64,000 bases of DNA from Cymbidium sinense (lineage: Eukaryota > Streptophyta > Magnoliopsida > Asparagales > Orchidaceae): assembly GCA_021442155.1 (NCBI GenBank), contig CM038215.1, positions 281,592,413 through 281,656,412 on the forward strand, in the 5' to 3' direction. Within the stretch, counting starts at the first letter, position 1; the number at the start of each line of letters is the position of its first letter. Under the pieces are notes generated by a model that saw nothing but the letters and a program-made list of their open reading frames with translations, ran no database searches and had not been told where the DNA came from. Shown one piece after another: positions 23,350-34,429 of this stretch. The position numbers and the translations under genes are program-made.

Positions 23350-25150
23350 GTCGTAGCATGTATTATCAATCTCATTAATGACTAGAAGTCTTCATATTTC
23401 ATAAATAATTCAGGGGAAAATTACATATATATAGCACTCAAAATATGACTCTTTACAAAATCAACACCCACTTGTTTTAATTTTTCAATTTCTCATTCAA
23501 ATATCAAAAGTCACAATAAAATTTAAACTCATTTTTCATTTTTATCATATCGATCAAATACATGCATGAACATATCGGTGCTAGTTGAAAAGAATGGAAT
23601 GAGTGTTCATTTTATAAATACATAAGTTTTGAATGTTATGTATGTAATTATCCTAAGCTTATTGCTAGTAAATTTTTAACCATTCTTGGCAAGTCATTTG
23701 ATTGGACATTATATCAGCTCATCCTAATTAAGAATTATGTAGGACTTCATGAGAGATTATTAAAGATCTATCTAACTCGTTAAGTTCTAACTTATTTAAC
23801 CCTCACAACAATGGCCCAAAGATTACTCATTGAGCTCTCATCTTGGCAAAATGTTTGAGGCCGACTCAGCTTAGTCAATGATTCAAATATAGCTATCCTA
23901 CCTTAGTAAGATGTCAGGAACCAAGTTGCCAATATGAAGATTGTTAAGACCCAAGAAGCTATTCTTAACCAACCTCCAAAAAGTGACCCAAGACCTTATC
24001 AACAATTCCCAAACCTACTTTTCCCATACCTTAAACTTACTTAGTCTTTGACAACTACTTGTCTTATGTATAAGAGATGTTATACCATTTCTTGCTAAAT
24101 GTTATTTCAAGCGGACATTCAATATATAAATTTGCATAGAGGTTCTAAGCCTATGCATCAAAAGATTTACTTAAACACTTATACCCTTTAAAAAATATCA
24201 TTAATGCTTACACACTTAGGTGACCATGGAGGCTTTCATTTAAAGTGGCCTTGATGCTTATACATCAAGCAGGAGATCTTAATCACTTTTATAAGTTGCT
24301 ATAATGAACTCTCTAGATTTAAGAAGAGAGAAAATAGAGACCCAAAAGTTTAATTTAATCTTATGAGGTTATGCTTATAATTAAAATATAATTTTTTTCA
24401 TAATTATATTTTGATATGTACTACCAATTTTGCTAAAGTTAGTGTAGGTGTGAATTTGGTTGCTTTAGAAAGGGCTTAAAATTACAAATTAAGTATAAAG
24501 TTTAGTATAGTTTATTTATAATTCAAGTGAAGTTAGTGACCTAATTAACATGAGAGCAATTAAATTGTCATTATAGAATTAAGATTCAAGTAAACTTTTT
24601 ATTTTGTCAATGGTTCATAAAATTAGGGCATTTAAAATGATAAAAAAGTTAAGAAAACTAGTACACTCATGTATATAAAAATTTTAGACATATAAATAAT
24701 ATTTAAAATAATAACTATTTTAAGCTATTTTGAAAGAATATTATAACCAAGATAAAGTAAATAAAATAATTTGATTCTTGTCTAAATCTTAATATGCTAA
24801 AGTTACAATCATTATAATGTTTAAAGATTTATCAAATTATTATATTAACTATTTGCTCGATTCTTTGATTATACATGAGTAAAAGCTAGGGCTATAAATT
24901 AAAAATGATAGTAATAAGAAGACAATGAATCAAATAGCCCTAGAACTTAAAATTTTGATGGTGCAATTGCTGAATCTCCAACCATGTTGATGCTACATTT
25001 ATTTTAAAAAACTCAACTCCTTTCTAAAAAAAATAAAAAAATAGATAGAAAAAAATGAGAAAAGTAAAGCATTCAATGAAAATAATTATGATAATATTAT
25101 GGCAAAATTTTTAAATTAGGCTTAATGCTAATCTTAATTAGCAATTTATG
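23350..25150. other. Non-coding stretch downstream of UFD1
   Basis: No gene recognised. Bases 23617-24379 are absent from copy B. From about 24410 the sequence lies beyond what can be compared with copy B inside this window. Confidence 0.45.
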
Positions 25151-25269
25151 CACGAAAAAAAAAAATTCGTCCGTCTGACGGACACCAACGTGGACTTACG
25201 TCGTCCGTTCAAGCATTGGATCGATGAGTTTCGTTGTTGAAGCAGACGGAATTTAATTTTAAAACAAAA

Positions 25270-25935
25270 AATATGGCAGCAATTTTCGTATTTTGTGCAT
25301 ATCGGAGTCAGACGGCGTCAAAATCGAGCAAACTTGGTATCGTTGGAATCATAATGAATTTCTATAACTTTTATGTTAATCGAAATTTACGATTGTGGCC
25401 CGATACATAGATTTTGCATGTGCGCGCGCAGAGCTAAAATTTCAAGCAGAATCGTATTTTTTTGCGTATCGGTGTTGGAATTGAATGAACTTTATATCGT
25501 TAAAATCATAACAAAATTTTCTACAACTTTCATGTTGGTCAAGATTTACGATTGCGGCCCGATCAGAAGATTTTGCAAATGCGTCACGAGCGCGGTGAAA
25601 GTTGAGCAGCAATCATTATTTTCGTGTACCGAAGTCATATGGTGTTAGAATTGAGAGAACTTTGCATCGTTGGAATCATAACGAAATTTTCTACAATTTT
25701 CATGTTGGTTAAAATTTACAATTCCAGCCCGATCCAGATTTTCTTGAATCGTGGCGAGCTGAAAGTTCGGAGCAGAAATCATATTTTGCGTGTATCGGTG
25801 TCATACAGTGTCGAAATTGAGTGAACTTTATATCGTTGGAATCGTAACAAAATTTTCTACAACTTTTATGTTGGTCAAAATTTATGATTGCAGCCTGATA
25901 CGCAGCATATTTTGAGAAATGAACAATGATGAAAT
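25270..25935. repeat. Tandem array of about 165-bp units (four units)
   Basis: Units recognisable by 'gcatatcgg', 'gcgtatcgg', 'gtgtaccg' and 'gtgtatcgg' start at 25297, 25464, 25623 and 25790. Each contains 'atcgttggaatcataac', 'aaattttctacaactttcat' and 'tggtca..atttacgattg' with small changes. The same unit recurs at 28975-29280 in the same orientation on the other side of the PMD gene. Confidence 0.85.
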
Positions 25936-26929
25936 GCAAAAATAACTCACGCTAAACAAACACTCTTAATGAAGTGCAATTAACAACTTTTTAAGAGTCA
26001 TGACATATAAACAGGTGTTGCTAGCGCATTAGTCTTATTGTTTGGAGATAATTATTCATATTAATTACATTCATATAAGAGAAGTGAATGTGCAAGTATT
26101 AGAAATGCAATCGTTTTCAAACAATGATAAGAAGCCAACTCAAACTAAGTTTAGAACACAAACTACCTACCTCTCTACTATTACTACCAAAGGGAATATT
26201 CTCACTAAAAAACATACATTGATGTATAAATAAAGTAGCACAAAAAATATATGAATATTTATAAATTAAAGTAACCAAAACAATAAAATAGTTCCTCACG
26301 ATGCCTCCAGATAAAATACAATAAGATAGGTACATATACAACAAATTATAACTGTAAGAAGATAATAATACATCGACTATCTCCAATGCATGCGATTATG
26401 CATCACTCTGCATAATGGGCTGGTTGTCACGCGCCTCTCGGATGATTCCTCCTCTTCAAACTGCTGGTTGTTGCGAGTAACCTGTGTAGCTCTAGGTACA
26501 TCGGTAAGATGTATGAAAGAAACCATGATTCATACGGAGGTGTCAAATGGAATAACGGAGGCCCATATGTAGGAGGGGTTCACGTGCATTTGTGACCACA
26601 TAACTTCGGTATGAATATTGGTGGTTATGAATGTATGTAGATGTTAGATGGTCCGGTGGAGATGATGGACCAATATCTATCGCCCATCCCTTGATGATGA
26701 AGCACCTTGAATGCTAGTGTCCCATTATCATATGCATATGCATGCCGCGACTCCACGCACAACCCTCATACTCGTTGATTGATTGTTGAAAATTTTTGTC
26801 CTCATCCCTCTCAAAATATCATTGGAATATATCCTTAGTATTTAATATGTGCTCACACTGCGTTGACAGAACTATAATTATGATAGAGTTAGTAAAAAAA
26901 TTATTATCGTAGTGATGAAATGCGGGCTT

Positions 26930-28476
26930 ACCATAAATCGATCTCTAGGAGCTCACGGGTAATAAGTATCTGGGGGTATTGTAGGTGCCTTCAACATATA
27001 TAGTGAAGCCCAAGATCGATATCATCTCATGTATTGGTTAATGGCTACCTGGGAAGAGTCTACCACCACAACTAAATCACATCTGCTCTCCCATTGTGCA
27101 ATATACATCTGGTGGTAATCGACCCAGTCCACATCGACTTTCCCTCGACCATCCACTCGCACGAAAGTAGAATCTACCGGTGCAACCTTAGCCATAGGTG
27201 GAAGGCCGAACTGCCTGAGCACACAATCAGGCAGGTGCCACTCAACTCGTTTCCAGCTAATAAAGGGTACTTTAGCTTGCCATATGTCATCCCCACGTAA
27301 GCATATCTCTATGATACGTGCACGTATCTGAACTCCGTATGGCTCCCAGATCACATGTGTTGTTTGAAATGAATATTAGCTATGCTATATACATACAATA
27401 ATGGGCCCAAAAAATAAACTTACACCGCAATATACGACTCTGCATCTAGCTTCATATGTAAACTCGATATGGGCTCGCGTCATCTCTTGGACATACCCTT
27501 CATTCCATAACCCATCTATGGGTATGGAATATGCAGCGTTAGTGCTACATAAACATGCTCCCCCATCACGCAATAAGCGTGCAACTAGCCATATTTGCGT
27601 GCTTCGGCTTTGTTGCCTCATGGAGCTCCCCACAAATGAGCAAGCAGATCCTAGTGAGAACTCCCAAATGTGTCAAGATCCTCCGGTGAGGCGGAATCGC
27701 AGTGAATCTCAAGAAGATGTGTATAGCATAAAGAAATAGCCAATAGTAAAGAGTATTTAAGCTCGACATGCATGCTAAAGGCTTGGTAAATCTAAGTAAG
27801 AATCCCTGTAATACGTTCAGCGCACCGTAAGGGCGAACAAGTTTGTGCATGCGCCTACCCCATTCTGAAGTCTATTGTGATATGAGGCTGGATCGGATCG
27901 TGGTAGACAATGTGCAGCTCTGGATGTGCTCCTATCAACTCATCATAGTAATCTGGCCAATATGCCCACCGCCTACACCCACCAACAACATTCCTCCCAA
28001 TAATAAGCGGGTCATCTATTTGAACACTCAGGATCATAGCAACATCCTGCAATATGATCGTCATCTCCCCAATGTGCAAATGGAATGAATTTGTCTGCGA
28101 AGACCAACGTTCCATAAATGTTGTGAGAAGGTAGTGATCTAAGTGAATGTACTGCATCTGAGACACACAATCTAATCCAGCTGCTCGTAAAGCAGTCATT
28201 AATCTAGGATAGTTTACTGGTCAATCTTTGAACATAAGTACATGAGATGCAGCATCCATAATAGAAACCTGCACAATATGGAATTATAGTTCAGTAGACA
28301 AAACTATAAGGACAATCCATATACACAGTTTGACTTAAAAAACTTACCAAATCAGGATGTGCTGCTCTGTGCCGACCATGTAGCACCACTATATTAGGGT
28401 GAACTTACCGGAGGGTTGTAGTCCACTACAATCTCTTACGCGTTTTCACCTCTGCATGAGGCACCTTCTTCGACAT
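26930..28476 (-). CDS. Plant mobile domain (PMD) protein, transposon-type, broken
   Basis: The likely start is the ATG at 28476 (MSKKVPHAEVKTRK). After an intron, 28199-27855 gives MTALRAAGLD, LLTTFMERWSSQTNSFHLHI, GEMTIILQDVAMILSVQID, the hallmark N-terminal PMD block (usual form: FHLPxGExTITLxDV). Next, 27700-27550 has GSACSFVGSSMRQQS and GGACL. Then 27354-27022 gives WEPYGVQIRARI, DIWQAKVPFISWKRVEWHLP, DCVLRQFGLPPMAKV and QYMR, the typical C-terminal PMD block. Stops and frameshifts lie between the blocks. PMD proteins occur as cellular MAIN/MAIL1-like proteins and within plant transposons; direct repeats on both sides here favour a transposon. A missing transposase leaves the element class open. 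Confidence 0.8.
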
Positions 28477-28949
28477 CCTACTTACAACAAAGACAACATT
28501 TGTTTACAAGCTATAATCAATATAGTAATTGAATTCAACATGTTAGATATAAATATATGATGTATAAAATAGATACAAAATATTTTGGTTGATTGCTTGA
28601 AGTTAACAATAATAAGGTATGTAAAATAAGCCAAAATTCATAGTTCTATTAATAGGATTTGAATAACATGAAAACATATCAAACACATTATTAATGCACA
28701 TTATTCACTATAACAACAAATAGACAAACAACCTCCACAATGACATATTGATGACCTTAAAGCAAAAAAATTTATTTTATTAAACAAATGTAAAGCAACC
28801 ATGTAGTTCAGATTTTTTGAATTAAAATGATATTTTGTAGCAATTTGCTTCATTGAATTCTTCTTAATGCCTAGAAGGTTGATCAAGTTAGCCGTCGAGT
28901 ATTGCTTCCTTATTTGTATGCCTTAGTCACATAATTTAGAAAACTGAAA

Positions 28950-29280
28950 GTTTGGAGAAAAATTCGTATTTTGTGCGTATTAGAGTCATACGGTGTCAGA
29001 ATTGAGTGAAATTTATATCGTTGGAATCGTAACAAAATTTTCTACAACTTTCCAGTTGGAAAAAATTTGTGATTGTGACCCGAAGCACAACAGATTTTGC
29101 GAATGCACGCAAAAATTGCTACGCTATGCTGAAAGTTCAGAGCAGCAATCGTATTTTGCATATTGGAATCATACGTTATCGGAATTGAGTGAAATTCATA
29201 TCGTTAGAATCAGAACAAAATTTTATACAACTTTTCAGTTGGGCAAAATTTGTGATTGTGAACCAAGCATAGCGTGAGGA
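28950..29280. repeat. Second array of the ~165-bp unit (two units)
   Basis: Units begin at 28975 ('gcgtattagagtcatacgg') and 29158 ('gcatattggaatcatacg') and share 'atcgttggaatcgtaacaaa', 'ttttctacaactttccagttgg' split over two lines, and 'aaaatttgtgattgtg' with the array at 25270-25935. Both arrays have the same orientation, so this is a direct and not an inverted flank. Confidence 0.8.
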
Positions 29281-29284
29281 CATG

Positions 29285-29910
29285 TCATGTGATAAGCTTG
29301 TGATGTATGTACACCTACAAATATGGTTTTCATACAACTCAATCTTGTAGGTTACGCTTGGTCTTTGTCGAACACTTGGTATTCATTAATTTTTATTCGT
29401 AATGGCTCAGGAAATCTTCTTGCCTCGTGTTCACTATCCTGCAAAGTTGCCTTAGCCAGGGGAGAGAACATGGAGTCGTTGCTAGTTGGCTACAGATTTT
29501 GTTGAGTCTAGGCGTTTCATGAACATGATGACTATGTTATAATATATTGCAGAGACTAGTGCTTAAATTGGCAAAGCCACGTGCCGCTTAAGTCGTTGAA
29601 GCATTCAGCATTTGTGATCATAGTGTCATACACATCATCATGGGTTAGAGACCAGCGATGTACATCCCTCATACAAGTCAATCAGGCCTCTGTTTGATGT
29701 TCTTGATATCATATACCTTTTAAAAATGTAGATATCATAAGTATTACTTGCGACATATATTTTATATGAAATCAATGTCTCTGACTCCAAGTTGTCTAAC
29801 TATTTTTTGTTAAATTCTCCCTCAAATGCCTTAGGCAAAAACAATGTGCAGCCCACGGTAATATTTTTTTGCAGCCACGTAACAAATCCGCGTGCCTCTC
29901 AGAAATGATG
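29285..29910. other. Unrecognised stretch, somewhat GC-richer
   Basis: Short open frames on the plus strand (for example from ATG at 29323) match nothing I know. Base composition is less AT-rich than most of the window, so it may be captured gene sequence, but this cannot be supported further. Confidence 0.3.
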
Positions 29911-29912
29911 CA

Positions 29913-30205
29913 CAGTCCTTAGTACTGGACATAGGCAATGTACAATATAGTTTATCAGTTATTTCATTCAACCTGCAATTAGGCATCAACTGGATTTAAA
30001 GCCCAGAGAGATTATAGGTCGTATTGAGTCCAAGTTTAACATATGAGTGTCCTACATGAAAGCCTAGGATGCGTGGCATAAGACACTGAAGGTTAATTTC
30101 GGTAGTTGGGAGGAATCTTACCGATCGTTGGAGAGATTCAAGTGTGCTATATGCTCAGCTATGCCAGGATCAGTCTATAGAGTGCAATCATCAGAGTCAA
30201 ACAGA
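29913..30205 (+). mobile_element. MULE fragment, duplicate of 34145-34424
   Basis: Nearly identical to 34145-34424. It encodes the broken motifs HQLDLKPRE, IGRIESKFN, SYMKAWDAWHKTLKVNFG and SWEESY, the MULE region just before the catalytic core. Identity stops abruptly at 'cagagtcaaaca' on the right. Confidence 0.75.
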
Positions 30206-30560
30206 AAACAATTACAAGTGTACCGAACTTCCAACCTTGTAAAAGAAAGCATATATCTAGGTTATAGAAGAAAACAAAAAGTATAAATAGGGGTCAAGAA
30301 ACCAAACGGAGTGTAATGAATATATTTCTGAAAGAAAACTTCCTTTCCCTTCTGCCTCTTCTCTTCTCCTTCTTCTCTTGAGTTCTTCTCTGGTTTTCCT
30401 CACCGAAAACCACCGCTCTTCGATTGAAAAACCCTAGGGTTTCTCCTCCGCTCTCAGCCTCTCTTTTCCCTCTCCTGGCGTCGATGGCTTGAACTATCGA
30501 GAGAAAAAAAGAAAATGGAAAGCTTACCTAGAAGCCTCATCCTGCGGCCAAAGGGGTAAG
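30206..30560 (+). promoter_or_regulatory. Promoter, leader and short first-exon-like stretch
   Basis: TATAAATAG at 30282 is followed by a strongly pyrimidine-rich leader (30340-30480), an 'aaaccctagggttt' palindrome at about 30429 of the telo-box type, a two-codon upstream ORF, and an ATG at 30515 (MESLPRSLILRPK) that runs into a good splice donor 'gggtaag' at 30556. This is what the 5' end of a plant gene looks like, although some LTRs look similar. It directly abuts a MULE fragment, so it may be captured. No downstream exon was recognised. Confidence 0.4.
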
Positions 30561-31110
30561 TTTGAATCGAGGCTCATTCATTCCAGACCTGAGATCAAGG
30601 CACTAGATCAAACCCCTTGCAGAGAGGCACCGCGTGACTCCACTATCTAAGGGGATCAAACGACACCCAATCAAGGCTAATCAGGTAATTCCAAGTGCTA
30701 GAGCCAGGTTAGAAGGAATACGCAGCGATCCGATGGCTCGAGGCGGCAACCAATCACTCACTCCTCAGCAGGGTTCATTCCACTCTAATGACCCATTAAC
30801 CAATTTAGACTCATATCGGAAGACTTGCTCATGGCTCACGATTTGATGATAAATGAGGAAAGAGGAAAGTAGATGCAAAACCATTTCGAGAGGAGAGGAG
30901 AAGCATAAGGTAGAGAGAACGAGAATACCCGAGGGAGGGAAGTCAACGCACCGTATAGGAGAGCCATATCATATCGGGGAAGGGGAGCACGAACCCTAGA
31001 GGAGAGCATCGGAAAAGTGGTATCACGCATATTAATGAGACTAATATACTTTCAAACAACAGTATTTTTAATGCTTGTTCTCTTTTTCCTATGTTTGGAC
31101 ATATCTAATT
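30561..31110. other. Unrecognised stretch downstream of the leader-like block
   Basis: A 70-codon plus-strand frame (30634-30846) and a 64-codon minus-strand frame (30836-31030) exist but match no known family. If the upstream block is a real gene end, this would be its first intron. Confidence 0.25.
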
Positions 31111-31111
<1 letters not shown>

Positions 31112-31149
<38 letters not shown>

Positions 31150-31172
31150 AGAGAGAGAGAGAGAGAGAGATC
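31112..31172. repeat. (CT)n-(GA)n palindrome
   Basis: A CT run of about 28 bases, 'atctctctatag', then a GA run form a self-complementary block centred near the 'tata' at 31148. Such a block could form a hairpin and is prone to length errors. Confidence 0.85.
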
Positions 31173-31599
31173 TGATTAAATGAATAAAAGAACTGAAAAA
31201 CTTCCACACATTTTTTGTGATATAGGTTAGTGAATTGAAAATTGTTAAAATATATATTAATTTTCAAAGCTGAGAGAGCATAATACCAAATTGAATACCT
31301 TACATGAAATAATATAAGAAGAAATTTTAAAATCAACATTATTTAAATATAATTTAACAAAATTGATTGATTTAAAAAAATTAAAACCAACATATTCGCA
31401 ACATGTACACATATATTTTTTTTATAAATTGCCATAATTGAGTCTAAAGTTTAATTATTTATATGTTAACTTAATATATATTATAAATATTAATATTAAA
31501 TTTATACAATTTTTTTATTATTATGTATCTATTTTTTATATTTGTTGCGTACCAGAAAACTTATAACGGTAGAATAAACCTTCACGTCTTAACTTTGTA

Positions 31600-32340
31600 T
31601 GGAAATCTAACACACACACAGATAGTTGGAAAGAGAATAAGAAACTCCAAAATTTTATGCTGAAAACCCACCGGGGAAAACCAAGGGGGCCTAAAAATGC
31701 TTATATATTTGCTTTGGAGTACAGAGTTTAAATCTTCCCGACAGCGGAATTACAAAGTTGTATGTGAGAAATCCTGATAATGGAAATTCCAGAATCAGGT
31801 TACAGTAGCTATGCAGCAGTAGTTGGGGTGTAACGATTTTTTGGTGACAGTCGGCGACGGCAATAGGCGGCGATCGACGACAATGGTGGGGATGACAAAC
31901 TTCGAACTTCTAGCTCTCTCCCAACATTCTTCCAAGTTCACTTCTAGCTCATTCCCCCCGGCCCTTCATGACAAGAATGGGGTACTATTTATAAGATTCT
32001 GAGAGGGACATTTTGGTCATTATAGTCAAAATCTCAAAACACTCCATCGGACGGTGTATATTGATTCATTTGATCATAGATAATTTTTTGATGATTTGAC
32101 TGTCCAAACGATCTTCGATTTGAGTGATCTTAGGCTCGTTAGATTCGTCTCGTCGAACCGCTCGATTCAATTATATCCATGTCAAATTTGGAAGTCATTT
32201 GATCATCCAGTCAGTGTCTCGAAATTTCATATGTGACTTTTGAGATTGATTTGAGCTCATTTGGGATCGATTTGACCCGATTCTAGTATTATTGGACTCA
32301 TCTTATTGAGTCGTTGAATTTGATGGGATATATGCTTTAA
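31600..32340. repeat. Second copy of the left-flank interspersed element
   Basis: The part at 31620-31800 aligns in order with 300-490 (gaaaaccaagggggcctaa, gagtacagag, ccgacagcggaattacaaag, ttgtatg). It is followed by a GGCGACGG-rich patch (31845-31890), 'ggggtactatttataag' and CG-containing sequence, the same order as at 280-1080. Class is uncertain; LTR or leader of a retroelement is the best guess. Confidence 0.5.
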
Positions 32341-33050
32341 CTTCAAATATATGCTTGATTTATTAATTTTAGAGGAATATATCAATAGTATATTTGAGAC
32401 ATTATATTATTAATATTTTAAATATAATTTTTTTAATATTTATTATATACTTATATAATTTAATTATTTTAATTAATATATGTAATAAAATTTAAAGTTT
32501 AGAAAGTTAATTATTATTTAAAATTCTAGTTTAATAAAATGAATTTTAATTAAAATAAATTATTAATAATAAGAATTTTATATTAAAATTAAACTAAATA
32601 ATAATTATTATTAATATATACTAATATATTTTTGAGAGCCCTAAAATTTGTCATGTTTAGTTGGATTAAAATTACTGATTATGTTAGAAGATTTTCAAAA
32701 AAAAAAAGACCAAGTTAAAATATTTTTTGTAAGTTTTTTATTTATAATGTTATTATTATTATTATTAAAAATATTTTAAAATATTAGTATGATTCCAATT
32801 ATTGATATTAAATTTATTTGAAATAGTTACATATATTAATCTAAATATAATATCTAAACATTATGATTTTGTTTACATATTTTAAGAAGAAAATATTTAA
32901 GAAGTTGTTGTAGAAAAACCTTAAATTAATAACTTGAAACTATTATCACATAAAAAAAACTAAAAAAAGTATAATATAATGAAATAGGTAAAATAAAAAA
33001 AATAAAAAAGTAAAAAAATACATGTCATGCGACTAAGTCCAACTATACTA
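32341..33050. other. AT-rich non-coding stretch
   Basis: Almost pure A and T with no supported features. Confidence 0.5.
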
Positions 33051-33540
33051 CGTTGGTGTCTATATGACTCCACTAGAGTGGATTCAATGTGTGGCTCATC
33101 TATGACATCGAGTCATCCCATAATGTATGCATGATAAGTCATGAACGTTGCTCCTGTCGCTGTGAACTAGTCGCTCCCCAAAACTCATCCATAAGATGGT
33201 GGAGTGGCAATGGGAATCGATCTACGAAGTGTGGTAGATGGGATGTTGCCTGGGGTCACCCAAGACCAAGATGGTCTAGGCCCGAAGAATGCTGAAGGAG
33301 TAAATGGTGGATGCCTAGAGATACCACCATGTGATCCTCCTCCGCGAAATGGTGTCCAAGCCGGGTTTGTTGGAGGCGATATCATTTCATTGAAGAGGTA
33401 GAAAGCGGAAGGTGGATTGTCTCAGGATCCACATGGCTGTAGCTCCATCATTCTCTGGTGAGTCATCTGCTTTAGATAGAATGTCAAAAGAGTATGTTGA
33501 TCACCGCATCTTACTACATGGGTCCTCGATCCTATTAATG
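33051..33540. other. Unrecognised GC-richer stretch before a MULE
   Basis: Overlapping open frames occur on both strands (33089-33401), which is typical of non-coding GC-richer sequence rather than of a gene. It may be part of the MULE that follows. Confidence 0.3.
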
Positions 33541-34424
33541 GCTCACTAAGTGCTCAAGTGGAAGCGTACAAGGCTGTACAAATAGAAGCTACTAATGTAG
33601 CTGGGACAAGTTCTGATTTTGTGGGTGCTGCTGAAGGTGCTGGTGGTGATGAGCATGAAACTATGCCTTCTACAATAAGTACCGATGATGATGATGGGGA
33701 TGATAGTGATGCAGAGGAGCCTTCTTTAAGGGGCACAGATCCATCTAACAGGATCAGAGAGCTTATTAGGGACTACTAGAATAAGCGAAATAGAGGAGCA
33801 CTTACTATCTAACAATGAGTACATGCATCATGCTCAAACAACTAGAGAATGGGATAAATAGCTTGCATTTGATGGGCCTTGAGATCAACTTTTGAACTTT
33901 AAAGTTGTATTTCGGATGTTAGAAAGTATGTACTTTCATGATAAGAAGCGGCTGCAGTTTGCTATTCAGGGTTGGTATATTATCAATAATGTCGATTATG
34001 TGATCTATGCTTCAAACAAAGTTCATTATGCACCCAACATGAACCAAGCTACACATTGCATGTGGCGCTTGCAAGTTCAAGTAAGAGATTGAGAGGTGTA
34101 TGGAGAAATGGGAGTAAACCACTTCATGTAGTCATCCAGTCCTTGAAATGACATAGGCAATGTACAATATAGTTTATCAGTTATTTCATTCAACCTGCAA
34201 TTAGGCATCAACTGGATTTAAAGCCTAGAGAAACAATAGGTCGTATTGAGTCCAAGTTTAACATATGAGTGTCCTACATGAAAGCCTAGGATGCGTGGCA
34301 TAAGACACTGAAGGTTAATTTCGGTAGTTGGGAGGAATCTTATCAATCGTTGGAGAGATTCAAGTGTGCTATATGCTCAGCTATGCCAGGATCAGTCTAT
34401 AGAGTGCAATCGTCAGAGTCAAAC
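33540..34424 (+). pseudogene. MULE transposase N-terminal half
   Basis: At 33558-33779 an acidic linker (STDDDDGDDSDAEEPS, then NRIRELIRDY) precedes a MuDR-type DNA-binding region at 33892-34092 (FRMLESMYFHDKKRLQFAI, then YVIYASNKVHYA and a Cys-x-Trp motif). The next block, 34145-34424, holds LKPRE, YMKAWDAWHKTLK and SWEESYQSLERFK, the region before the catalytic core. The DDE core and C-terminus are missing; at about 34430 the N-terminus of another MULE begins. A fragment of this element is duplicated at 29913-30205. Confidence 0.75.
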
Positions 34425-34429
34425 ATCGT

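Larger units (their letters stand above)
3225..24410 (+). repeat. Copy A of large direct duplication
   Basis: This block recurs in the same orientation as copy B from 34842 to the window end. Anchors: 'tcaatcattttaa' at 3239 and 34848; the TATA motif at 8366 and its copy near 39720; the 93-bp repeat at 9199 and 40491; 'cactacagggaaaagaag' at 16513 and 56902; the UFD1 last exon at 23263 and 63607. The offset moves from about 31.6 kb to about 40.4 kb because B carries two extra blocks (about 43730-48825 and 49175-53300). A has about 763 bases (23617-24379) absent from B, bounded by 'ttata' on both sides. Confidence 0.95.

Noticed and set aside
25168..25184. Short palindrome 'cgtccgtctgacggac' as a transposon end
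   Set aside because: No partner was found on the far side of the PMD element, so a terminal repeat cannot be supported.
27401..27739. 112-codon plus-strand frame over the PMD region
   Set aside because: It is the antisense shadow of the PMD coding sequence, whose conserved blocks are on the minus strand.
25270..29280. Possible CRISPR array or classical satellite
   Set aside because: Units are contiguous and diverged with no spacer-repeat alternation; the genome is a plant. Too few units to call a satellite.
31109..31339. 76-codon minus-strand frame
   Set aside because: It starts in AT-rich sequence and ends in a microsatellite (REIERERERE); no protein character.
33089..33401. Overlapping frames on both strands before the MULE
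   Set aside because: Both strands are open at once and neither shows a known domain; GC-richer composition explains them.
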